Shown one piece after another: positions 1 through 5,263 of a stretch of DNA of 5,263 bases. The notes under the pieces are model-generated. The model was not told where the DNA came from, searched no databases, and saw only the letters and a program-made list of their open reading frames with translations. The translations under genes were made by a program, and so were the position numbers. The stretch is taken from the NCBI GenBank assembly GCA_021823045.1, contig JAKAPB010000178.1:1-5263 (forward strand), in the 5' to 3' direction. Position 1 is the stretch's first letter, and each line of letters starts with the position of its first letter. The stretch comes from Actinomycetes bacterium (GTDB lineage: Bacteria; Actinomycetota; Acidimicrobiia; Acidimicrobiales; Acidimicrobiaceae).

Positions 1-906
1 TTGCGGGGCCTTTGTGGTACTTTTGCGGTTCGGTTTTCTTTCGTGAGGATTGGGTGCTTCTTTTAGGATGTCCAAGACTGAAAAGAGGTTGTTGGAGGAC
101 AGTGGATCCGCCAATCGCTCCGCGAATGTAATGAGTTTAGAACAGCGCTTAGCCGCGGTCGATTCGGATTCGAATAAGCTTGCCAGCTCTTTGGACCGCT
201 GTAAGAGTTCTCGGTTTTTTGCGGCGATTTCCGGGATTAACTGTGGTGCAGCCGTATCCGAGTGTGAAGTGTGTGTCTTCGATAGGAACGGCCAAGCCGC
301 ATCGAGTGCCTTTGCAGCCTTTTTCAGTACTTTTAAGCTCGCACCTTGCGAATGGGCGACCAGCATCGCCCATGCTAGGGATTTTTCTCCGAAAGGGTCC
401 GGCGAAGTTTCTAGCAATTTTGAAAGAAAGGCTTGAAAGCGAGTCTCGAATTCGATCTCGTTTTCAATCTCATCCAAGACCTCAATCTCGGGTGTAAGTC
501 CGGCTTCAAAGGTGAAAGTACTCAGTAGCCGTCTGGCAAAAGAGTGGATGGTTCCAATAGGGGCCTGTTCTATCTCCGAAAGCGCCTGCTTGACCCTCGT
601 TGAGGAGGTCTCATCTAGTTCGCTCCGCTCGAGTTCTGCCAGCTCGAAGCTTATTCTCTCTAAAAGTTCTTTAGCTGACTTGTCAGTGAAAGTTATAGCG
701 ACGATCTCGGAGATGCCTATACCCTCGATCAAGAGGAGATTTTTTACCCTTTCTACTAGAGAAGTGGTCTTTCCGCTGCCAGCGCCGGCCTCGACAAACA
801 TGGTTCTATTGAGCTGCTGGGCGATCTCTTCCCGTGCCGCTTGGTCCTTTACCGGTCTTTTACCCAAATGGGTAATAGAGTTGTGATCTGTTTCGGAGTG
901 AGACAT
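1..906 (-). CDS. UvrD/AddA-type ATP-dependent DNA helicase subunit (N-terminal part, runs off left edge)
   Basis: This is the motor subunit of a heterodimeric helicase-nuclease that unwinds and resects double-strand breaks. The frame is open from an ATG at 906-904 to the window edge, giving 302 residues without a stop. Visible superfamily 1 motifs, in order, are a Q-motif-like DQ at residues 21-22, a Walker A AGAGSGKTT at 40-48 with catalytic K46, motif Ia AITFTDKSAKEL at 70-81, and GTIHSFA at 118-124, typical of the AddA/UvrD group. Family members run to about 1000-1200 residues, so motif II (DExx) and the later motifs, plus any C-terminal nuclease domain, lie beyond the edge and cannot be judged. 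The start is well supported: a GAAGGTGA ribosome site lies about 7 bases upstream, and the only other in-frame start, a TTG at 912-910, comes directly after an in-frame TGA. The gene starts 2 bases after the AddB-like stop, so translational coupling is likely. It could be named addA or adnB, and the visible part cannot decide, so no symbol is given. Confidence 0.9.
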   Translation of the reverse strand, partial: MSHSETDHNSITHLGKRPVKDQAAREEIAQQLNRTMFVEAGAGSGKTTSLVERVKNLLLIEGIGISEIVAITFTDKSAKELLERISFELAELERSELDETSSTRVKQALSEIEQAPIGTIHSFARRLLSTFTFEAGLTPEIEVLDEIENEIEFETRFQAFLSKLLETSPDPFGEKSLAWAMLVAHSQGASLKVLKKAAKALDAAWPFLSKTHTSHSDTAAPQLIPEIAAKNRELLQRSKELASLFESESTAAKRCSKLITFAERLADPLSSNNLFSVLDILKEAPNPHERKPNRKSTTKAPQ

Positions 907-908
907 CG

Positions 909-3900
909 TCAATCACCTTCGCCGTCTGGATTGTCGTTCTGAGTGCGCAGATCATCGGGGTAGACCAGGGTCGCAAAACTCGAGACCACTTGGTCGGCAA
1001 GTTTGGCCTTAATCTGTTGGTTGTGCCATCGCGGTCTCAGATTCGAAGGGTCGCAATACTCGCAGCCGATCGGATTAGCCGTCGGGTTGAGGAGCCCCTG
1101 GGGAAACGAGCCGACCTTGATGGCTTGCACAATTGATTTGACGACCAAGGTGACCCTTGCCCTTGCCTCGTCGGTCAGGCCCAGACTGATCCGCCTAGCT
1201 TCTTCAGATGGTGCAGTGAAGAGATATTCGCCGAGTAGTTCCGGAGGTACCTCAGAGATCGGCTCCATTTCGCTAAGGCTTGCCGCGTATATGGCAAGCT
1301 GGAGGTTTCTCCCATTTTGGGTTGGATTTTCCGGCGTTATTTTGTACTGACTTGACTTTCCAGATTTATAGTCGATGACCACCATCTGGTTCAAACTGTG
1401 TCTCAGGTCGATCCTGTCGATCCTTCCGGCGAATTCGACGCTCAGTTCTCCTTCGATTCCAAACACTGCTCGAAGTCGCTCATTCGGTCCGAAGTAGACC
1501 TCAGAGCCGACCGTTTCTGCCCGACTTTCCTCGCGATACTGACTATCTTTGTGGACTATTTCTTTGATTTCACTGATCAATCGATTTCGCTCGAAGCCCT
1601 GGTAGAGGGGTTTAGCAAATCGATTTAGCCTAGCGAGTTCGACAATTTTTGCTTCGGCGCTCGCGATAGCGACCGCTACCTCTTCTTCGCTCCAAGGTGC
1701 ACCAGGTTTTGAAGCCGTGCCGCGGGGATCTCTGAGAGACCACTTCACCATCGCGTCTAGAGCGTGGTGGATGATGTTTCCTCGGTCTCGAGGCGAAATT
1801 CGAGCCTCGCTCAAAGCAGACTCTACCGAATCAATAGCGAGTATGTCCCTGGCGAAGTAGGAAAAAGGACAGGTCGCCCAGCGCTCGAGAGCGGTCGGGG
1901 AAAAAACTTCCTTCTCCGTCTGCTCAAAGATAGCTTCGCCAATTATGCCATCGAACTCGGTGAAATTTTGAGAAGCCCTGGCCATCTTTAGCTTGAAGCC
2001 CCTTTCGAGCGGGCCATCTGTTCCGACTGGCTGAAAAGCCTCCAAGTCGGAGGTGGCTCTCTTTAACTCTCCTGCCCGGAGGATTTTGAGGTCGCGCACT
2101 TCGATCGGAGATGGGAAGGTCAAAAGTTCGCTAAAGTCGCCTTCTAGGTGCCTTAACGTGGGATCCTTTAGAAATAGATACTCCGAGGTCGAAACCCGCC
2201 TACCGATGGACTTTGAGACTAGATCGCACAACCACCTAGCCGGTGCCTTGGCCTTCGAGTCGCTTAGGTCGCTTCTACAACTAGTCAGGATGACTCGTCC
2301 TGATGAGAAGAGAATGTTCGAAAATGCGACTCTGGCCCCGAAGTAACGGGTGCTCTCGGAATTCCCCTCCAGGTGGTGTTTTCGTTCTAGATATCGGGGG
2401 ATAAACGGGTCATGGCCCTTTAGGGCCGATACCCGATCTTCGGTCATCCCAAGGATAATTACTAATTTTCGTGGACTGAATGGATTCGACCAGATTGGGT
2501 TGACCGGTAGGTTTCGTTCTATTTTTCCGACCTTTAACGGCTCTGACTCGATAGCATCTAAAACTGAGTCACGAAATTCTTCGAATGTGACCCCAGTGAC
2601 TATTAGGTCGAGTTTTTTCAAAGCCTGCAAAACTTCGGCCACTGCGATTTGTCTTGCATCACTTTGTGCATTGGTGGCGGTCTCTTCGTCGCTCTGGCCC
2701 CGCCAGAGGTGAAACTCCTCTCCCCACGCTATCCAATCAGCGAAGCTCAGGGTCTTATCCTGTGTGGACTTTCGTAGTTCGAATATCTCCTTGATCTCTT
2801 CTATCAACTTAATACAAGCCTGTTGGATCTGCGAAGGGTTGAAGTTACGGCTGAATCGGTAGCTTATTAGGCCCTCTGGAAGCTCGTTTTTGCAGCTTTC
2901 CAATCTGTCAAGCCAATGTTTTTCCGCTAAGTCTCCAAGAACCGAGCGGGCCGCTTCTTCCATGGCTGAAACTGGTATGAATTCTCCATCGGCAGCGCCG
3001 GCCCGTATCTTCAAAAGATCGAAGAGACAGTCGAGTGTAACCGTCGATGACATAATCTCCAATGTCGCTTGCACCCGTTTTGCCCAAGCGGTATCGCTCA
3101 GGTGGCCAGCGGGGGAAGCGACGAAGGGAATGTGAGAACGATTTAGCTGAGCCACTAGGTACGGAAGGTAGGGTTCCTCGGAGGTGTATGCAATCTCCAT
3201 TTCGGAGAGTTTTGCCCCCTTCATTGCCCCTTCTATTACCGCTTTTACTGCGTATCTAACTTCGTCGGTGGGGTCGTGTGCATCTACGAAGGCCAAATTC
3301 GACACTGGGAAGGAACACGGGGAGGGTTCGACAAGTCCCGGGTCGGCACGCCTAGCCCAGCCGGTGAACGAGTCGTCGAGATCTCGGTCGCCAAAGGTCC
3401 GAAGGATTATTGACACTGCACTCGAGCCAGACAAGCCACGTATTATTTCGGCGCTTGAACGGTTTATATGGGTAGGAAGGAAAACTACTATCGGATCTAG
3501 CCGCAGGTGTTCTGGATTGGCCCGGAGGGCTTCCGCTGCATTGTGTAGAAGTTCGGATGTCGAATAAAATGTCGGCGTTATCCGGTCGCTTATCTCGTCG
3601 CAAATTCTGATGAGTGTTGAAGTTCTGCCGGGGACCTTTCTTAGTGTCGCCTTCTCATGGACCATTAGGCGTTCGTAGCTCCGAAAGATCGAATGAAAAG
3701 AGTTGATTGTGCCCTTTTTTTGATTTGTACCGGGGAACTCTTCGCCATGGTTTTCGAGAACCTTTTTTGCTGCTAGTCGAATTACTGCGGCGTTCGATTT
3801 CCGACGCTTCGCTAAGGAGCCGTCCTTGCGCACAATCGATTCCACCAGTTGATCAAAGGTAATAAAGTCAACCGCTCCAAGACCGTTTCCACCACCCGAT

Positions 3901-4070
3901 CCAGCGAAGAGTGGCGCAAGGTTTCTTCTGGTTAATACGCCAGTTTCATGCGAATCGACGATAACGTTGACCTTGGCGAGCATATCGCCATCTTTTAGCC
4001 TCTTGACTTCATCTGCAAGTACCTGGATCGGATCTAACTCTGGGGGTACCCAAGTTGTTTGAATTACCAC
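909..4070 (-). CDS. AddB/RexB-like helicase-nuclease subunit with PD-(D/E)XK nuclease domain
   Basis: This 1053-residue protein is the nuclease and scaffold partner of the helicase encoded just downstream. Its C-terminal third is a RecB-type nuclease: FSPTALERWATCPFSYF (723-739), RGNIIHHALD with H768, GRIDRID with D885, DYKSGK with D900 and K902, then QLAIY (924-928). This is the complete catalytic set. The N-terminal two thirds look like a decayed superfamily 1 helicase. There is no Walker A: residues 34-52 read VNVIVDSHETGVLTRRNLA where a nucleotide loop would sit. Motif-like remnants remain near 291-316, 536-558 (LGMTEDR...DPFIP) and 580-601. AddB-type iron-sulfur cysteines are C734, C1003 and C1006, but the usual fourth position is R1012. 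The start is a GTG with AGGAGA six bases upstream. Gene order matches addB-addA and mycobacterial adnA-adnB, and the length is close to AdnA. Family membership is secure. The choice between AddB, RexB and AdnA names is not, so no symbol is given. Confidence 0.9.
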   Translation of the reverse strand: MVIQTTWVPPELDPIQVLADEVKRLKDGDMLAKVNVIVDSHETGVLTRRNLAPLFAGSGGGNGLGAVDFITFDQLVESIVRKDGSLAKRRKSNAAVIRLAAKKVLENHGEEFPGTNQKKGTINSFHSIFRSYERLMVHEKATLRKVPGRTSTLIRICDEISDRITPTFYSTSELLHNAAEALRANPEHLRLDPIVVFLPTHINRSSAEIIRGLSGSSAVSIILRTFGDRDLDDSFTGWARRADPGLVEPSPCSFPVSNLAFVDAHDPTDEVRYAVKAVIEGAMKGAKLSEMEIAYTSEEPYLPYLVAQLNRSHIPFVASPAGHLSDTAWAKRVQATLEIMSSTVTLDCLFDLLKIRAGAADGEFIPVSAMEEAARSVLGDLAEKHWLDRLESCKNELPEGLISYRFSRNFNPSQIQQACIKLIEEIKEIFELRKSTQDKTLSFADWIAWGEEFHLWRGQSDEETATNAQSDARQIAVAEVLQALKKLDLIVTGVTFEEFRDSVLDAIESEPLKVGKIERNLPVNPIWSNPFSPRKLVIILGMTEDRVSALKGHDPFIPRYLERKHHLEGNSESTRYFGARVAFSNILFSSGRVILTSCRSDLSDSKAKAPARWLCDLVSKSIGRRVSTSEYLFLKDPTLRHLEGDFSELLTFPSPIEVRDLKILRAGELKRATSDLEAFQPVGTDGPLERGFKLKMARASQNFTEFDGIIGEAIFEQTEKEVFSPTALERWATCPFSYFARDILAIDSVESALSEARISPRDRGNIIHHALDAMVKWSLRDPRGTASKPGAPWSEEEVAVAIASAEAKIVELARLNRFAKPLYQGFERNRLISEIKEIVHKDSQYREESRAETVGSEVYFGPNERLRAVFGIEGELSVEFAGRIDRIDLRHSLNQMVVIDYKSGKSSQYKITPENPTQNGRNLQLAIYAASLSEMEPISEVPPELLGEYLFTAPSEEARRISLGLTDEARARVTLVVKSIVQAIKVGSFPQGLLNPTANPIGCEYCDPSNLRPRWHNQQIKAKLADQVVSSFATLVYPDDLRTQNDNPDGEGD
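913..920 (-). promoter_or_regulatory. Ribosome binding site of the AddA-type gene, inside the AddB-like stop region
   Basis: GAAGGTGA on the minus strand ends seven bases before the ATG at 906-904. It lies within the last codons of the upstream gene, which ends in TGA at 911-909. This fixes the start of the helicase gene and suggests that ribosomes finishing the first gene re-initiate on the second, giving balanced amounts of two subunits of one complex. Confidence 0.65.
1029..1064 (-). other. C-terminal iron-sulfur cysteine motif, incomplete (CX2C without the last Cys)
   Basis: The codons read C1003-E-Y-C1006-D-P-S-N-L-R1012-P-R. In AddB nucleases the cluster is held by one Cys ahead of the nuclease motifs (here C734, in ATCPF) and a C-terminal CX2CX5C. 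The first three ligands are present, and the fourth position is arginine, codon AGA at 1037-1035. H1016, at 1025-1023 just past this span, is the nearest residue that could act as a substitute ligand, which is speculation. Alignment of this position is by eye from the CxYCD pattern. Confidence 0.6.
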
Positions 4071-4076
4071 AGTGCA

Positions 4077-4082
4077 TCTCCT
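4077..4082 (-). promoter_or_regulatory. Ribosome binding site of the AddB-like gene
   Basis: AGGAGA on the minus strand lies six bases before the GTG at 4070-4068, an ideal spacing. It supports the GTG as the true start. The ATG at 4077-4075 overlapping this site is in another frame and is not a competing start for this gene. Confidence 0.75.
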
Positions 4083-4085
4083 AAG

Positions 4086-4098
4086 CGTTTATTAAACG
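4086..4098. repeat. 13-base palindrome in the leader of the helicase-nuclease operon
   Basis: CGTTTA-T-TAAACG is a perfect inverted repeat of six bases around one central base, ending three bases upstream of the AddB-like ribosome site. On the minus strand it reads CGTTTAATAAACG and contains the -10-like hexamer TTTAAT, but no matching -35 box is seen 16-18 bases upstream. It could be an operator for a dimeric regulator, part of a promoter, or chance. With one central base as loop it is a poor RNA hairpin. Confidence 0.4.
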
Positions 4099-4236
4099 TT
4101 ACGAGTGTGGGCGGTTTTTTATTCGGCACGGGTCCTACTCAGAGAGGGTTGAGTTACACATCTACCAATAAAGTACCCACCGGGTGAGACGTTGGCCCTC
4201 CTCGCTTCAATTTGGCCGTAGAAGTGGCTTTCGTCG

Positions 4237-5263
4237 CTAACTGGTCACGGCAGTTTGGTACCCTTCTCTCCGAATTGAAGGTATGGCAAAAGCAATAGTT
4301 GGTATCAGGACCAAGATAATCATCCACCGCAATCCGAAAAAGTCGGCAAAGTAACCCAAAATGAAGGGTGAGATTATGTTTGCACTGCCTGCGGCGGCCG
4401 AAAGTAAGGAATTCGCCCGATCCAGCTCGCCTTCATCGACCGAGTTCCTGGCGAGATTGAGAGATATCGGATATATGAGTCCATGTGGGATCCCGAGCAG
4501 AGCGAATGAAATAAAGAGCTCCATTGGAGAGCTGCCGGTCGCAAAGATAATTATGGCAACAATCGAGAGCGAGGAAGCGAATACGACCATTGCCCGCAGC
4601 TTCAATCGATGTGGGTATAGAACTATTACGCCCCGGGACGCAAAGGAAGCTACAAAGAGTACGGTAAATGCTAGCTGGGTTGAAGAAGCGGAGATGTGGT
4701 AGATGAAGTGGGCGGCCAAAGCCCCGAAGGAGACAGCAGCCACGAACGGGAAAGAATATATCAGCTGAGCATAGATGGCTATCCTGAAGCCTCTAACTCT
4801 CATTAGCTCCTTGACCGTCACCTTTCTCTTTGAGATCACCTCTTCGGGCGGATCTGCCATGAGCCCAACATCGGCTTTTTTGGTCAGCCAGAGGGCAAGG
4901 AGGATGAAAGGTAGAAAACTCCCCATCGCTACGCCCAAGGACCCAGGCCACAACCGAAGAAGTACCGATTCCAGAAGTGGCCCGACAGCCAAACTTGCAG
5001 ATAAGGCGAAGGTGTAAGCGGCCACTCCTCTGCTTGGCGAGACGCCGTCAAGGTGGGAGCCGATGGTGGCCAAGCTCGGGTACATGAGGCCACCGGATAT
5101 CCCGAGGGCTATGTAGCCCAAAAAAAATCCCGCCGGATCCTTCGAGATCACTAAGAGTATCGAGACTCCCGTCGCAATAAGGGCGAGGCGAGGCGCGGAT
5201 TTCAGCCTTTTTTTCCTTACCGAGACCAAAAAGGCGGTCAGTACCGCCGATACTCCGGAGAAT
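4237..5263 (-). CDS. MFS transporter, 5' end cut by window edge
   Basis: This is an integral inner-membrane permease of the major facilitator superfamily. The frame stays open to the right edge, so 341 residues are visible and the TTG at 5229-5227 is simply an internal Leu codon, not the start. Numbering from the first full codon, helices can be placed near 1-13 (TM2), 26-40, 45-66, 80-102, 109-126, then a hydrophilic central loop at about 127-157 (KKADVG...SKRKVTVKELMR), and 160-182, 196-215, 222-242, 247-271, 283-305 and 311-330 (TM12). Only TM1 is missing. The basic RKKRLK at 16-21 after TM2 fits the MFS loop 2-3 position. The halves show their shared origin: GISGGLMYP in TM4 and GIPHGLIYP in TM10. 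The stop is TAG at 4239-4237. Nothing visible identifies the substrate; drug efflux or metabolite transport are both possible. It ends 166 bases before the repair operon and no functional link to it is evident. Confidence 0.88.
   Translation of the reverse strand, partial: FSGVSAVLTAFLVSVRKKRLKSAPRLALIATGVSILLVISKDPAGFFLGYIALGISGGLMYPSLATIGSHLDGVSPSRGVAAYTFALSASLAVGPLLESVLLRLWPGSLGVAMGSFLPFILLALWLTKKADVGLMADPPEEVISKRKVTVKELMRVRGFRIAIYAQLIYSFPFVAAVSFGALAAHFIYHISASSTQLAFTVLFVASFASRGVIVLYPHRLKLRAMVVFASSLSIVAIIIFATGSSPMELFISFALLGIPHGLIYPISLNLARNSVDEGELDRANSLLSAAAGSANIISPFILGYFADFFGLRWMIILVLIPTIAFAIPSIRREGYQTAVTS

Larger units (their letters stand above)
4071..4236. other. Intergenic region between the MFS gene and the helicase-nuclease operon
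   Basis: These 166 bases separate two genes on the same strand, enough room for a separate promoter for the operon. They contain the operon's ribosome site and palindrome, a T-run (A-run on the transcribed strand sense) at 4115-4120, and a five-base inverted repeat ACTCA/TGAGT at 4137-4141 and 4150-4154 with an eight-base loop. No strong hairpin followed by a minus-strand T-run was found after the transporter stop, and no good -35/-10 pair. Read-through from the transporter gene therefore cannot be excluded. Confidence 0.6.

Noticed and set aside
50..886. Plus-strand open frames of 105-128 codons at 50-436, 180-497 and 512-886
   Set aside because: They lie fully antisense to the AddA-type helicase, whose minus-strand frame carries clear helicase motifs. 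Their translations are Ser/Arg-rich with no recognisable domain.
1003..3567. A run of plus-strand open frames (65-120 codons, and 127 at 3184-3567) opposite the nuclease subunit, and a minus-strand frame at 3352-3603
   Set aside because: All are shadows of the 1053-residue gene, which is supported by a complete nuclease motif set. None has a good ribosome site or domain-like sequence.
4110..4121. GGGCGGTTTTTT on the plus strand, resembling the tail of a terminator
   Set aside because: No complementary arm precedes it within hairpin distance, and no gene on the plus strand needs a terminator here.
4137..4154. Inverted repeat ACTCA/TGAGT with eight-base loop as an operator or hairpin
   Set aside because: A five-base stem of this kind is expected by chance in a region of this size. 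It is mentioned only in the intergenic entry.
4172..4187. Possible terminator after the MFS gene (ACCC/GGGT inverted repeat followed by ACTTTATT on the minus strand)
   Set aside because: The stem is only four base pairs with a three-base loop, and the following T-run is broken. It is too weak to call.
5227..5229. TTG as the start of the MFS gene
   Set aside because: The same frame stays open to the window edge and encodes FSGVSAVLTAF, the first part of TM2. A start here would remove TM1 and most of TM2.

Overview
This 5.26 kb window holds three protein-coding genes, all on the minus strand, so transcription runs right to left. No RNA gene, mobile element, CRISPR array or sizeable repeat was seen. 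Base composition looks close to half G+C. Starts such as GTG are used, with clear Shine-Dalgarno sites. The protein families and the moderate G+C fit a free-living bacterium. The two-gene helicase-nuclease arrangement with an ATPase-dead nuclease subunit would fit an actinobacterium of moderate G+C, for example an Acidimicrobiia-like lineage. That placement is only an inference and has low confidence.

Right part (4237 to the right edge): most of a major facilitator superfamily (MFS) transporter. It is cut by the window edge, so the first membrane helix and the start are missing. About eleven helices are visible.

Middle (4071-4236): a 166-base intergenic gap. It holds a good ribosome binding site for the next gene, a 13-base palindrome just upstream of it and a weaker inverted repeat. 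No convincing terminator or promoter could be assigned.

Left part (1-4070): a compact two-gene operon for DNA double-strand break repair. The first gene (909-4070) encodes a 1053-residue AddB/RexB-like subunit. It has an eroded helicase domain with no Walker A, and a C-terminal RecB-type PD-(D/E)XK nuclease whose catalytic residues are all present. Two bases after its stop begins the second gene (1-906). This is the N-terminal 302 residues of a UvrD/AddA-type helicase subunit with an intact Walker A, and it runs off the left edge. The two products are expected to form one heterodimeric helicase-nuclease of the AddAB/AdnAB/RecBCD class, which resects broken DNA ends to prepare them for RecA. 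In this pair the AddA-type subunit supplies ATP-driven unwinding, and the AddB-type subunit supplies one nuclease and probably a scanning or scaffold domain.

I see no sign of a wholly new system. The points most worth a second look are the incomplete iron-sulfur cysteine set in the nuclease subunit, the replacement of its Walker A, and the palindrome in the leader of the operon.
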